Positions 34,869-43,910 of a DNA stretch of 64,000 nt are shown here, piece by piece. The first letter of the stretch is position 1, and the number at the start of each line of letters is the position of its first letter. The notes beneath the pieces were generated by a model that saw only the letters and a list, made by a program, of their open reading frames with translations, was not told where the DNA came from and made no database searches. Location: NCBI GenBank assembly GCA_003028315.1, contig CP028150.1:1054001-1118000 (forward strand), written 5' to 3'. The translations under genes were made by a program, and so were the position numbers. Origin of the DNA: Neisseria mucosa (lineage in GTDB: Bacteria > Pseudomonadota > Gammaproteobacteria > Burkholderiales > Neisseriaceae).

Positions 34869-35030
34869 GGTGATATGTATTTCAAATGATTTTTATCAAA
34901 AAGTAACTCGCGATTATATCACGGTTCATCTTATCGAACGGAGGGGGAGCAGATTAAATTTGAATCGGTACGGCGTTTGTCCTGGTTCAACCGTCATTCA
35001 CTATATGCGTACTGCGGCACAGTTTGACGA
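34869..35030. other. Intergenic part with a decayed CREE remnant
   Basis: Bases about 34952-35004 (AGATTAAATTTGAATC, then GGTACGGCGTT, GTCCTGGTTCAA and CATTCACTATA) match a CREE with its middle deleted and both ends mutated. Nothing else is recognised here apart from the leader of typA. Confidence 0.5.
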
Positions 35031-35187
35031 TATAGTGGATTAACTTTAAACCAGGATGGCGTTACCTCGCCTTAGCTCAAAGAGAACGATTCTCTAAGGT
35101 GCTGAAGCACCAAGTGAATCGGTTCCGTACTATCTGTACTGTCTGCGGCTTCGTCGCCTTGTCCTGATTTAAAGTTAATCCACTATA
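35031..35187. repeat. Correia repeat enclosed element (full-length form)
   Basis: A 157-bp CREE with inverted TATAGTGGATTAA ends that keeps the internal roughly 50-base block (CAAAGAGAACGATTCTCTAA and GCTGAAGCACCAAGTGAATC) missing from the other three elements in the window. It lies between typA and bfrA. CREE ends can carry promoter or IHF-binding activity in Neisseria. Confidence 0.92.
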
Positions 35188-35502
35188 AAAGCATTTGAGA
35201 ATAATTAATAATAAAATTTGATTGGGTTTTGTAATTTATTTGCTTTTATTTATGGTTAAAGAGTGTAAATATTTTTGAATGTTGAAATGGATTCTTAATA
35301 CCAATGACAATAAATATCTATATAAAACAAGATATTGAATTTTCAGATGACCTTTTAAGGCTTCTGTTTCTTTTGATAATTGTTTGTATTTTAAATAGAA
35401 AATTTGTCAAGCGTCAGGCTTTTGCATACAATTCAGCCATCAAGAAACAACACGCAATGTTTTTTACAGACACTTTACAATTTCAAAGAAAGAGAAAGAA
35501 TT
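35188..35502. other. AT-rich leader region of bfrA
   Basis: About 315 bases with no supported gene. It is strongly AT-rich and holds the presumed bfrA promoter. No clear Fur site could be identified by eye. The AGAGAAAGAATT before the bfrA ATG provides a weak ribosome binding site. Confidence 0.5.
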
Positions 35503-35967
35503 ATGCAAGGCAATCAAGCTGTTATCGATTATATGAACGAACTGTTGTCCGGCGAGCTGGCTGCACGCGATCAATACTTCATCCACTCACGCCTGTACTC
35601 CGAATGGGGCTACAACAAACTGTTCGAACGTTTGAATCATGAGATGGAAGAAGAAACCACCCACGCCGAAGACTTCATCCGCCGTATCCTGATGCTGGGC
35701 GGTACGCCTAAAATGACCCGTGCCGAACTGAACATCGGTACCGACGTGATTTCCTGCCTGAAAGCAGATTTGAACACCGAATACGAAGTACGCGATGCTT
35801 TGAAAAAAGGCATCAAACTGTGCGAAGAAGCACAAGACTACGTTACCCGTGATTTGATGATTGCCCAGTTGAAAGACACTGAAGAAGATCACGCCCACTG
35901 GCTGGAACAACAACTGCGTCTGATCGAGCTCGTCGGCGAAGGCAACTACTACCAAAGCCAACTGTAA
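35503..35967 (+). CDS. bfrA: Bacterioferritin A, ferroxidase-type subunit
   Basis: The ATG at 35503 gives the usual 154 residues. Ferroxidase residues are present: Glu18 (SGELAARDQYF), Glu51 and His54 (EEETTHAED), then Glu and His in DTEEDHAHWLEQQ. The haem-ligand position 52 is Thr, so this subunit should oxidise iron but not bind haem on its own side. It is followed 22 bases later by bfrB, which has the opposite pattern. The two are known in Neisseria to form a mixed 24-mer that stores iron. Confidence 0.95.
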   Translation: MQGNQAVIDYMNELLSGELAARDQYFIHSRLYSEWGYNKLFERLNHEMEEETTHAEDFIRRILMLGGTPKMTRAELNIGTDVISCLKADLNTEYEVRDALKKGIKLCEEAQDYVTRDLMIAQLKDTEEDHAHWLEQQLRLIELVGEGNYYQSQL

Positions 35968-35989
35968 TTAAGCGTATAAGGAGCTGAAA

Positions 35990-36463
35990 ATGAAAGGCGA
36001 TCGCTTAGTTATCCGCGAGCTGAACAAAAACTTGGGCTTGCTCTTGGTTACCATCAACCAATACTTCCTGCATGCCCGCATTTTGAAAAACTGGGGCTTT
36101 GAAGAATTGGGCGAACATTTCTTCAAACAGTCCATCCGCGAAATGAAATCCGCAGACGATTTAATCGAGCGTATTTTGTTCTTGGAAGGCCTGCCTAACC
36201 TGCAAGAATTGGGCAAGCTGCTGATCGGCGAATCAACTGAGGAAATCCTGTCCTGCGATTTGACGAAAGAACAGGAAAAACACGATGCCCTCATCGCTGC
36301 CATCGCCATCGCGGAACAACAGCAAGACTACGTCAGCCGTGATTTGTTGGAAAAACAAAAAGACATCAACGAAGAACACATCGACTGGCTCGAAACCCAG
36401 CAGGAGCTAATCGGCAAAGTCGGTTTGCCGAACTACCTGCAAACAGCGGCGCAAGAGGACTAA
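35990..36463 (+). CDS. bfrB: Bacterioferritin B, haem-binding subunit
   Basis: The 157-residue protein has the haem ligand Met52 (REMKSAD) but lacks two ferroxidase ligands: position 18 is Leu (LGLLLVTINQYF) and position 54 is Ser. It should therefore supply haem and electron transfer to the shell while BfrA supplies iron oxidation. GAGCTGAAA precedes the ATG. It is co-transcribed with bfrA and ends at a strong terminator. Confidence 0.95.
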   Translation: MKGDRLVIRELNKNLGLLLVTINQYFLHARILKNWGFEELGEHFFKQSIREMKSADDLIERILFLEGLPNLQELGKLLIGESTEEILSCDLTKEQEKHDALIAAIAIAEQQQDYVSRDLLEKQKDINEEHIDWLETQQELIGKVGLPNYLQTAAQED

Positions 36464-36503
36464 AACACAAACCACTGCCAAATATAGCAGTCCCTGCACC
36501 CAT

Positions 36504-36540
36504 AAACGGCATATCTTTTCGGATATGCCGTTTTTCTTTT
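36504..36540 (+). terminator. Terminator of bfrA-bfrB
   Basis: A 12-bp stem AAACGGCATATC / GATATGCCGTTT with a TTCGG-type loop, followed by TTTTCTTTT. Confidence 0.93.
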
Positions 36541-36545
36541 CATCA

Positions 36546-36588
36546 AGCTCGTCTGAAAAACAGTATTTCAGTTTTTCAGACGACTTAC
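36546..36588. repeat. Inverted uptake-sequence pair
   Basis: GCTCGTCTGAAAAA and TTTTTCAGACGAC form a stem just after the bfr terminator. It may be a second terminator, and the first base of one arm deviates from the usual sequence. Confidence 0.7.
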
Positions 36589-36635
36589 CTTCTTCTAAAG
36601 AATATGTAACCCCATGAAACCCCAACCCCATACAA

Positions 36636-36668
36636 AAGCCCTGAAAACCGGACAAGTTTTCAGGGCTT
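36636..36668. terminator. Additional hairpin terminator before pflB
   Basis: A 13-bp perfect stem AAGCCCTGAAAAC / GTTTTCAGGGCTT followed by AATTTTAT. The third hairpin in the bfrB-pflB gap isolates pflB from upstream transcription. Confidence 0.8.
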
Positions 36669-36744
36669 AATTTTATATTCTACACTTGTTTACACGCTAA
36701 GGGATTGAAAAATAAAATGTAGTTTTAAGTAATAACTGTTCTCA

Positions 36745-36758
36745 TTGATGTAAGTCAA
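36745..36758 (+). promoter_or_regulatory. FNR-like box upstream of pflB
   Basis: TTGATGTAAGTCAA matches the FNR consensus TTGAT-N4-ATCAA with one mismatch and lies 123 bases before the pflB start. Anaerobic activation of pfl by FNR is established in enterics. Here it is inference. Confidence 0.55.
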
Positions 36759-36880
36759 AAAAATATCGGGTAAACGTTCACATCTCCGCCAATCGTTACA
36801 CTTCATAGAGCTAAAGTGCTATTCTGCAAAGGTAAATTTCTTCTACCTATAAATTCTATCTGACAAATTAGGAGCTTGAT

Positions 36881-39166
36881 ATGTCAACCGATGTACAGCA
36901 ACGCCCTGTCGCTTGGGAAGGTTTTGTCGGCGGTAATTGGGAAACCAATGTCGACGTGCGCGATTTTATTCAGAAAAACTACACGCCTTATGAAGGCGAT
37001 GCGTCTTTCCTCGCGCCTGCAACCGAGGCGACGACCAAACTGTGGGCGGACGTGATGGAAGGCATCAAAGTCGAAAACCGCACGCACGAACCTTACAAAA
37101 TCGACGCGCAAGTCGTGTCCGGCATTACCAGCCATGCGCCGGGTTATATCAATAAAGATTTGGAAACCATCGTCGGCCTGCAAACAGATGAGCCTCTGAA
37201 ACGCTCGATCATGCCGTTCGGCGGTTTGAAAATGGTACAAGACGCGTGCAAAGTGTACAACGTCGAGTTGAACCCCGAAGTCAGCGAAATCTTCACCAAA
37301 TACCGCAAAACCCACAACCAAGGCGTGTTTGACGTTTATACGCCCGACATCCGCCGTTGCCGCAAATCCGGTGTGATCACCGGTTTGCCGGATGCTTACG
37401 GTCGTGGTCGCATCATCGGCGACTACCGCCGCGTGGCATTGTACGGTATCGACTTCTTGATGAAAGACAAACTCAACCAGTTCAACTCGCTGCAAGCCGA
37501 TTTGGAAAACGGCGTGGATTTGGAAGAAGTTATCCGCCGCCGCGAAGAAATCAACGAACAATACAAAGCCTTGGGTCAAATGAAAGAAATGGCAGCCTCT
37601 TACGGCTACGACATTTCCGGTCCTGCGAGAAATGCACAAGAAGCCATCCAATGGACTTACTTCGGCTACCTTGCCGCCGTTAAATCGCAAAACGGCGCCG
37701 CCATGTCGTTCGGTCGCGTGTCTTCATTCTTGGATATCTACATCGAGCGCGACCTGAAAAACGGCGTAATTACCGAAACCCAAGCGCAAGAATTTATCGA
37801 CCATTTGGTGATGAAACTGCGTATGGTTCGTTTCCTGCGTACGCCCGAATACGACCAACTCTTCTCCGGCGACCCGATTTGGGCAACCGAATCCATCGGC
37901 GGTATGGGTTTAGACGGCCGCACGCTGGTAACCCGCACCAACTTCCGCGTGCTGCATACCCTGTACAACATGGGTCCGTCTCCCGAACCGAACATCACCG
38001 TGTTGTGGTCCGAACAGCTGCCGCAAGGCTTTAAAGAGTTTTGCGCCAAAGTGTCCATCGACACTTCGTCCATCCAATACGAAAACGACGATTTGATGCG
38101 TCCGGACTTCAACAGCGACGACTACGCCATTGCCTGCTGTGTCAGCCCGATGGTGGTCGGTAAACAAATGCAGTTCTTCGGCGCACGCGCCAACTTGGCG
38201 AAAACCCTGCTGTACGCAATCAACGGCGGCGTGGACGAAAAATCCAAAGACCAGGTCGGTCCGAAAACCGAACCGATTATGGACGAAGTCTTGGACTACG
38301 ACACTGTCTTTGCGCGCATGGACAAATTCATGGATTGGCTGGCAACCCAATACGTTACCGCGCTGAACATCATCCATTACATGCACGACAAATACAGCTA
38401 CGAAGCCGCGCTGATGGCGCTGCACGACCGCGACGTGAAACGCACTATGGCCTGCGGTATCGCCGGTTTGTCTGTGGCCGCCGACTCACTGTCCGCCATC
38501 AAATACGCCAAAGTCAAACCGATTCGCGATGAAAACGGTATTGCCGTCGACTTTGAAATCGAAGGCGAATATCCGCAGTTCGGTAACAACGACGACCGCG
38601 TGGACGACATTGCCTGCGACTTGGTGGAACGCTTCATGAAAAAAGTGGCAACCCACAAAACTTACCGCAACGCAACGCCGACCCAGTCCGTGTTGACCAT
38701 TACCTCCAACGTCGTGTACGGCAAAAAAACCGGCAACACGCCGGACGGCCGCCGCGCAGGCGCACCGTTCGGTCCGGGCGCCAACCCGATGCACGGCCGC
38801 GATGTCAATGGCGCCGTCGCTTCGCTGACTTCCGTAGCCAAACTGCCGTTTGAGTTTGCCAAAGACGGTATTTCCTACACCTTCTCCATCGTGCCGGGCG
38901 CATTGGGTAAAGACGAAAACTCCCGCGAACGCAACCTCGCAGGCCTGATGGACGGTTACTTCCACCACGAAGAAGGAGAAGTGGAAGGCGGCCAACACCT
39001 GAACGTCAACGTATTGACCCGCGAAACGCTGGAAGACGCGATGAACAATCCGGACAAATATCCGCAACTGACCATCCGCGTGTCCGGTTACGCCGTACGC
39101 TTCAACTCGCTGACCCGCGAACAGCAGCTTGACGTGATTACCCGCACCTTTACACAAACCATGTAA
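36881..39166 (+). CDS. pflB: Pyruvate formate-lyase
   Basis: PflB splits pyruvate and CoA into acetyl-CoA and formate under anoxic conditions. The 761-residue length is normal. The active-site pair Cys419-Cys420 (IACCVSPM) and the glycyl-radical site Gly736 (RVSGYAVRFNSL) are intact. GGAG precedes the ATG at a good distance, and an FNR-like box is upstream. The activating enzyme pflA follows about 290 bases later on the same strand. Confidence 0.97.
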   Translation: MSTDVQQRPVAWEGFVGGNWETNVDVRDFIQKNYTPYEGDASFLAPATEATTKLWADVMEGIKVENRTHEPYKIDAQVVSGITSHAPGYINKDLETIVGLQTDEPLKRSIMPFGGLKMVQDACKVYNVELNPEVSEIFTKYRKTHNQGVFDVYTPDIRRCRKSGVITGLPDAYGRGRIIGDYRRVALYGIDFLMKDKLNQFNSLQADLENGVDLEEVIRRREEINEQYKALGQMKEMAASYGYDISGPARNAQEAIQWTYFGYLAAVKSQNGAAMSFGRVSSFLDIYIERDLKNGVITETQAQEFIDHLVMKLRMVRFLRTPEYDQLFSGDPIWATESIGGMGLDGRTLVTRTNFRVLHTLYNMGPSPEPNITVLWSEQLPQGFKEFCAKVSIDTSSIQYENDDLMRPDFNSDDYAIACCVSPMVVGKQMQFFGARANLAKTLLYAINGGVDEKSKDQVGPKTEPIMDEVLDYDTVFARMDKFMDWLATQYVTALNIIHYMHDKYSYEAALMALHDRDVKRTMACGIAGLSVAADSLSAIKYAKVKPIRDENGIAVDFEIEGEYPQFGNNDDRVDDIACDLVERFMKKVATHKTYRNATPTQSVLTITSNVVYGKKTGNTPDGRRAGAPFGPGANPMHGRDVNGAVASLTSVAKLPFEFAKDGISYTFSIVPGALGKDENSRERNLAGLMDGYFHHEEGEVEGGQHLNVNVLTRETLEDAMNNPDKYPQLTIRVSGYAVRFNSLTREQQLDVITRTFTQTM

Positions 39167-39458
39167 AGCAAAGGGTTTACAGTAAACCAAGCCGGGGGAC
39201 GGATTATCCGGAACCCGGCTTGATTTTGCCTGAAGTAATGGTTTGATAATATCAAAATCCAGTGGATTAACTTTAAATCAAGACGACCGAAAACAGTACA
39301 ATAGAGCTATCACTAAAACGCGTTTACCTATTTAAAAACAGCCCATAAACTTCTCACAACAGGGAACGCAATGCCCGCATATTAATCCAATAAGAAGAAC
39401 CCTCTGCAACACAAAAACAAGTTTTCAGACGACCCCAATATCCGGTACATCAGACACC
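39167..39458. other. pflB-pflA gap with a CREE remnant
   Basis: Bases 39259-39300 (CCAGTGGATTAACTTTAAAT, then CAAGACGACCGAAAACAGTACA) match one end of a CREE with the rest lost. A single GTTTTCAGACGACC lies near 39420. No terminator with a T-run is evident, so pflA might be read from the pflB promoter. Confidence 0.5.
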
Positions 39459-40271
39459 ATGCAGACATCCATCGCCATCAACCCCGAAACACCCGCCCCC
39501 GCCAAAGACCTCGGACACCGCCATTACAACGGCAAAGGCATCGTCCATTCCGTAGAATCCTGCGGCGCAGTGGACGGTCCCGGGTTGCGCTACGTCCTCT
39601 TTCTGCAAGGCTGCCTCATGCGCTGCCTCTACTGCCACAACCGCGACACATGGGACTTGCACACCGAACAAGCCCAAGAAATGACCGTGCCCGAAGTCAT
39701 GAAGCAAGTCATGTCCTACCGACACTACCTGCGCGCCACAGGCGGCGGCGTTACCGCCACAGGCGGCGAACCGCTCCTGCAATACGAATTCGTACGCGAC
39801 TGGTTCACCGCCTGCCAAGAACACGACATCCACACCTGCCTCGACAGCAACGGCTACGCCCTGCATTACGATTCCATCCTTGACGACCTGCTCGACCACA
39901 CCAACCTCGTCATGCTCGATTTAAAACAAATCGACCCCGAAATCCACAAAGTCCTCGTCGGCATCCCAAACACCAAAACCCTCAAATTCGCCCACTACCT
40001 CGCCGAACGCAAACAGCCCGCCCGCGTCCGCTACGTCGTCGTGCCGGGCTATACCGACGACGACCGTTCCGCCCACCTGCTCGGCGAATTCATCGCAGAC
40101 ATGGACAACGTCGAAATGGTCGAACTCCTTCCTTATCACGAACTGGGCGCGCACAAATGGGCATTGTGCGGCGACACCTACAAACTCACCGGCGTACATC
40201 CGCCTCCCAAAGAAACCATCCTCAAAATCAAATCGATTTTGGAAAGCTACGGCAAAAACATTATCTATTGA
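39459..40271 (+). CDS. pflA: Pyruvate formate-lyase activating enzyme
   Basis: This radical SAM enzyme generates the glycyl radical on PflB. The 270-residue protein has the CxxxCxxC cluster at Cys52, Cys56 and Cys59 (GCLMRCLYCHNRDTWD), the GGG/TGGEPLLQ motif (SAM binding) and LDLKQIDPEIHK. An N-terminal extension of about 20 residues (IAINPETPAPAKDLGHR) precedes the core. Confidence 0.96.
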   Translation: MQTSIAINPETPAPAKDLGHRHYNGKGIVHSVESCGAVDGPGLRYVLFLQGCLMRCLYCHNRDTWDLHTEQAQEMTVPEVMKQVMSYRHYLRATGGGVTATGGEPLLQYEFVRDWFTACQEHDIHTCLDSNGYALHYDSILDDLLDHTNLVMLDLKQIDPEIHKVLVGIPNTKTLKFAHYLAERKQPARVRYVVVPGYTDDDRSAHLLGEFIADMDNVEMVELLPYHELGAHKWALCGDTYKLTGVHPPPKETILKIKSILESYGKNIIY

Positions 40272-40281
40272 GTTCAAATCC

Positions 40282-40327
40282 AAAAAGGTCGTCTGAAAAT
40301 GAAATATTCGCTTTCAGACGACCTTTC
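40282..40327 (+). terminator. Inverted-DUS terminator of pflA
   Basis: AAAAAGGTCGTCTGAAA and TTTCAGACGACCTTT form the stem 10 bases past the pflA stop. Confidence 0.88.
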
Positions 40328-40505
40328 AGCACTCTTAATACATCCAAACATACAACTCATAAATCATATAATTCAGATAATTAACAACAATTTATCCAAA
40401 ATATGAAATAAAACCGAAATAAAACTATACTTTTTCTTAATTTATGCGATAATAGCTAAACAAATTCTTAGCTACTTTGATAACATCCCTTACGAGAACA
40501 GCACC

Positions 40506-41552
40506 ATGTCAGACGAAAAAAGCAAAGCCCTAGCCGCCGCCCTTGCCCAAATTGAAAAAAACTTTGGCAAAGGCTCCATCATGAAAATGGACGGCAGCCA
40601 GCAAGAAGAAAACCTTGACGTCATCTCCACCGGCTCGCTCGGCGTGGACTTGGCACTAGGCGTCGGCGGTCTGCCGCGCGGCCGTGTCGTGGAAATCTTC
40701 GGCCCCGAATCCTCCGGTAAAACCACGCTCTGTCTCGAAGCCATTGCCCAATGCCAGAAAAACGGCGGTATCTGCGCCTTTATTGACGCCGAACACGCCT
40801 TCGACCCGATTTACGCCCGCAAACTCGGCGTTAAAGTAGAAGAACTCTACCTCTCCCAACCCGACACCGGAGAACAGGCTTTGGAAATCTGCGACACGCT
40901 GGTACGCTCTGGCGGCGTGGACATGGTTGTCGTTGACTCCGTAGCGGCCCTCGTACCCAAAGCCGAAATCGAAGGCGAAATGGGCGACAGCCACGTTGGC
41001 CTGCAAGCCCGCCTGATGAGCCAAGCCTTGCGCAAGCTTACCGGCCACATCAAACGCACCAACACACTGGTCGTCTTCATCAACCAAATCCGTATGAAAA
41101 TCGGCGTGATGTTCGGCAGCCCCGAAACCACCACCGGCGGCAACGCCCTCAAATTCTACGCCTCCGTCCGCCTCGACATCCGCCGCACCGGACAAATCAA
41201 AAAAGGTGACGACGTTATCGGCAACGAAACCAAAGTCAAAGTCATCAAAAACAAAGTAGCGCCCCCGTTCCGCCAAGCCGAATTCGATATCCTGTACGGC
41301 GAAGGCGTAAGCTGGGAAGGCGAACTGATCGACCTTGGCGTCAAATACGACATCGTTGAAAAATCAGGCGCATGGTACAGCTACAACGGCGCCAAAATCG
41401 GACAAGGCAAAGACAACGTCCGCGTATGGTTGAAAGAAAACCCGGAAATCGCTAACGAAATCGACGCCAAAATCCGCGCTGCCGTGGGTATCAACGTTGA
41501 TATTACCGAAGGCAAACTGGACGACACCGACGGCGAACGTCCGGAAGAATAA
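40506..41552 (+). CDS. recA: Recombinase RecA
   Basis: RecA drives homologous strand exchange and transformation. The 348-residue protein has Walker A GPESSGKTT (66-74), the MAW-like FIDAEHAFDPIYARKLG, the L1 and L2 loop regions (GEMGDSHVGLQARLMSQALRKLTG, FGSPETTTGGNALKFYASVRLDIRR) and an acidic C-terminal tail (DDTDGERPEE). It stands alone between terminators. No SOS-type box is apparent upstream. Confidence 0.98.
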   Translation: MSDEKSKALAAALAQIEKNFGKGSIMKMDGSQQEENLDVISTGSLGVDLALGVGGLPRGRVVEIFGPESSGKTTLCLEAIAQCQKNGGICAFIDAEHAFDPIYARKLGVKVEELYLSQPDTGEQALEICDTLVRSGGVDMVVVDSVAALVPKAEIEGEMGDSHVGLQARLMSQALRKLTGHIKRTNTLVVFINQIRMKIGVMFGSPETTTGGNALKFYASVRLDIRRTGQIKKGDDVIGNETKVKVIKNKVAPPFRQAEFDILYGEGVSWEGELIDLGVKYDIVEKSGAWYSYNGAKIGQGKDNVRVWLKENPEIANEIDAKIRAAVGINVDITEGKLDDTDGERPEE

Positions 41553-41582
41553 GCCTCTGCCTGTCTTTCAATAAAAAATATG

Positions 41583-41641
41583 AAAGGTCGTCTGAAAACG
41601 AATATAGCGGGTTTCGCTAAAAAGTTTTCAGACGACCTTTT
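41583..41641 (+). terminator. Inverted-DUS terminator of recA
   Basis: AAAGGTCGTCTGAAAAC and GTTTTCAGACGACCTTT separated by a loop of about 24 bases, 30 bases past the stop. Confidence 0.85.
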
Positions 41642-41885
41642 CGCATTCGACAGAAAACATAGCCTTAAAAATGATAGAAATGCCTACATCGCCATTCCGA
41701 TAAAGGTAGGCATCTGGAAATTAGGAATTACGGCAATTTTTAAATGTTACCGAAGAAATAGCCAAGGTCTGGCTTTCCACCATAGCTTGTCCTCGCACAG
41801 GCATAGGAGAAAATAGCAACTTCCAAGTTAATCTTCTGTATTTTAAAAATTTCAGAAATCCTGTTCCCTGTAACTTTTAATCTCC
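41642..41885. other. Intergenic stretch, nothing recognised
   Basis: No supported gene between the recA terminator and the convergent oxidoreductase gene. A weak inverted repeat (GCCTACATCGCC ... GTAGGC near 41681-41712) is visible. Confidence 0.5.
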
Positions 41886-42932
41886 CTACACCTTAACCCG
41901 ACACCCCGATTTCGCGCTTTCATATACTTTTTCCAGCAGCCCCAGCACATCCGCCACTTGGCGCGGTTGCACTGCTGCGGGAGATTTGCCTTGCAGCGCG
42001 TCATAAAGGTTTTCATAAAACGCCGCATAATTTCCGCTGACGCTTTCGATTTTTTTGCGGACGACCGCTCCGTCGATTTCCGTATGCAGGATGCCCCATT
42101 CGTCTTCCGGTTCACGATTCCACGCTCCAACGGGTTGCGCGCCGTCGATCAGCAGAGCTTCTTGGTTATCGGCATTTTGTTTGACGTATGAACCTCGTTT
42201 GCCGTGCAAAGTCATGAACGGCAAGGGTTCGCGGGCATATTTGCTCGCGGTCAGGGCGACTTTTTTGCCGTCGGCGTAATAGAGCGCGATATAGAAATTG
42301 TCGTCGCTGACTGCTCCTTCATGCTGATAGCGCACGTCGGCATAAAGCTCGTCGGGCATCCCGAAAACATCGACCGCCATATCCATGAGGTGCGAACCCA
42401 AATCGTACACCAGCCCTACGCCCGCCTCGCCGGTTTCCTTCCAGCGTTTTTTGTTCAAGGCAGCCGCATAACGCTCGAAACGGAACTCTGCATCCACAAT
42501 TTCGCCCAAGAGGTCGTCTGAAAGCAGCTTTTTGGCGGTCAGCGGCGCGCTGTCCCAGCGGCGGTTTTGGTAAACGGTCAGCAATACGCCCTGCCGCTCG
42601 GCGAGTTCCGCCAGTTCCAAGGCTTGCGCCGCCGTGGCGCACAATGGTTTTTCCACCACCACATTTTTACCCTCACGCAAAGCCTGAGCGGCAAAATCGA
42701 AATGCGTCTGGTTCGGCGTGGTAACGACCACCAAATCCACATCATCGGCAAGCAACTCCTCAAACGAGCGCACGGTCTGCGCCTGCGGCAGGACTGCCTG
42801 AGCTTTGTTGCCGCTGCGTTCAAACACACGCACGACTTCAAACCGCGAATCCGCACGCCAAAACGGCAGATGGAACACCTGCGCCGACATGCCGAACCCT
42901 GCCAATCCGATTTTGATTTTCCGCACAGCCAA
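41886..42932 (-). CDS. Gfo/Idh/MocA-family oxidoreductase
   Basis: The 348-residue dinucleotide-binding dehydrogenase has the N-terminal Rossmann motif GLAGFGMSAQVFHLPFWR (about 9-26), VVVTTPNQTHFD and the family hallmark VVEKPLCATAAQALEL with the catalytic Lys. The C-terminal half is the substrate domain (YDLGSHLMDMAVDVFG, with the conserved His). An uptake sequence is embedded in frame near 42511. The sugar or inositol substrate cannot be deduced. rbfA is divergent. Confidence 0.9.
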   Translation of the reverse strand: MAVRKIKIGLAGFGMSAQVFHLPFWRADSRFEVVRVFERSGNKAQAVLPQAQTVRSFEELLADDVDLVVVTTPNQTHFDFAAQALREGKNVVVEKPLCATAAQALELAELAERQGVLLTVYQNRRWDSAPLTAKKLLSDDLLGEIVDAEFRFERYAAALNKKRWKETGEAGVGLVYDLGSHLMDMAVDVFGMPDELYADVRYQHEGAVSDDNFYIALYYADGKKVALTASKYAREPLPFMTLHGKRGSYVKQNADNQEALLIDGAQPVGAWNREPEDEWGILHTEIDGAVVRKKIESVSGNYAAFYENLYDALQGKSPAAVQPRQVADVLGLLEKVYESAKSGCRVKV

Positions 42933-43044
42933 ACTCCTTTTCAGACGACCTCAAATTGCCGTATATCCGTTATAATACCGCACTTATTTCACACAGGCGG
43001 TCTGAAAACAAAGTTGAAACGGCCGCCGCCGTTTAAGGAAAACC

Positions 43045-43416
43045 ATGAGAAAACCGCAACGCGGCTATGCCCGCCAAGACCGTGTCAAAGAACAAATCAT
43101 GCGCGAACTGGCCGAGCTGGTCCGCACCGGCCTGAAAGACCCGCGCGCAGGCTTCATCACCATCAACGAAGTCGAAGTCACCCGCGATTACAGCCACGCC
43201 ACCGTGTTCTACACCGTCCTCGACGACAGCACCCGCGACATCACCGAAGAAGCCTTGGAACACGCCAAAGGCCACTTGCGCAGCGAGCTGGCGAAACGCA
43301 TCAAACTCTTCAAAACGCCGGAACTGCACTTCAAATACGACGAATCGCTCGAACGCGGCATGAGCATTTCCAGCCTCATCGACCAAGTGGCGGCGGAAAA
43401 GCCGGTGGAAGATTAA
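43045..43416 (+). CDS. rbfA: Ribosome-binding factor A
   Basis: The 123-residue KH-type protein is needed for 16S rRNA maturation and growth in the cold. Motifs are RVKEQIMRELAELVRTGLKDPRAGFITINEVEVTRDYSHATVFYTVL and PELHFKYDESLERGMSISSLIDQV. Upstream is a DUS and a GGA ribosome site. truB follows after one small gene, the usual rbfA-truB neighbourhood. Confidence 0.96.
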   Translation: MRKPQRGYARQDRVKEQIMRELAELVRTGLKDPRAGFITINEVEVTRDYSHATVFYTVLDDSTRDITEEALEHAKGHLRSELAKRIKLFKTPELHFKYDESLERGMSISSLIDQVAAEKPVED

Positions 43417-43498
43417 AAATAAAGCTCTTCTGAACACCCGGTATTAAAACCGAAGATCTGTTTCAGACGGCCTCCTTGCTCTGCTTTAGGATATATCC

Positions 43499-43909
43499 AT
43501 GACCTTTCCCGAATTTCTATTGTTTTTAGTATTTTTCTCCTATTGTGCCTGCTACGCTTTCAGTTTACGCAAAGGGAAAATCGTCTTTGATACCGCATCG
43601 GGCAACGAAATCCACATAGGTAAAAACGGGTGTTACTCGGTTTGGCATGATGGAGACGGACAAATCTCCTTCCACATCACCGACCTAAACGGGCGGGAAG
43701 TACCTCTCTCCAAACCGCTGTTTCATGCCAGTTTCCGCCGTACCGACGGCCGCATCACGCTTTTAAAGCAAGGCCGTCTGAAAAAAGGCAGCTACACAGT
43801 AGCAACACCAAATCCGCACAGCCACATCATCCTCAGAAAAACAATATCGGAAACGCCGATCATCCTACTCGGCACTTCCATCTTATCCCTTTCCTTCCTT
43901 CTCCACTGA
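43499..43909 (+). CDS. Membrane-anchored hypothetical protein between rbfA and truB
   Basis: The 136-residue protein has one N-terminal hydrophobic helix (about 4-22, FLLFLVFFSYCACYAF), a soluble middle (IGKNGCYSVWHDGDGQISFHITDLNGREVPL) and a second hydrophobic stretch at the end (PIILLGTSILSLSFLLH). No family is recognised. It carries an in-frame GCCGTCTGAAA near 43775. Its stop is one base before the truB start, so the two are likely coupled. Confidence 0.7.
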   Translation: MTFPEFLLFLVFFSYCACYAFSLRKGKIVFDTASGNEIHIGKNGCYSVWHDGDGQISFHITDLNGREVPLSKPLFHASFRRTDGRITLLKQGRLKKGSYTVATPNPHSHIILRKTISETPIILLGTSILSLSFLLH

Positions 43910-43910
43910 C

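Noticed and set aside
35304..35642. 112-codon frame overlapping bfrA
   Set aside because: It runs out of frame through the clear bfrA coding region.
41580..41816. 78-codon frame after recA
   Set aside because: It is built from the inverted-DUS terminator and AT-rich sequence, with no ribosome binding site or similarity.
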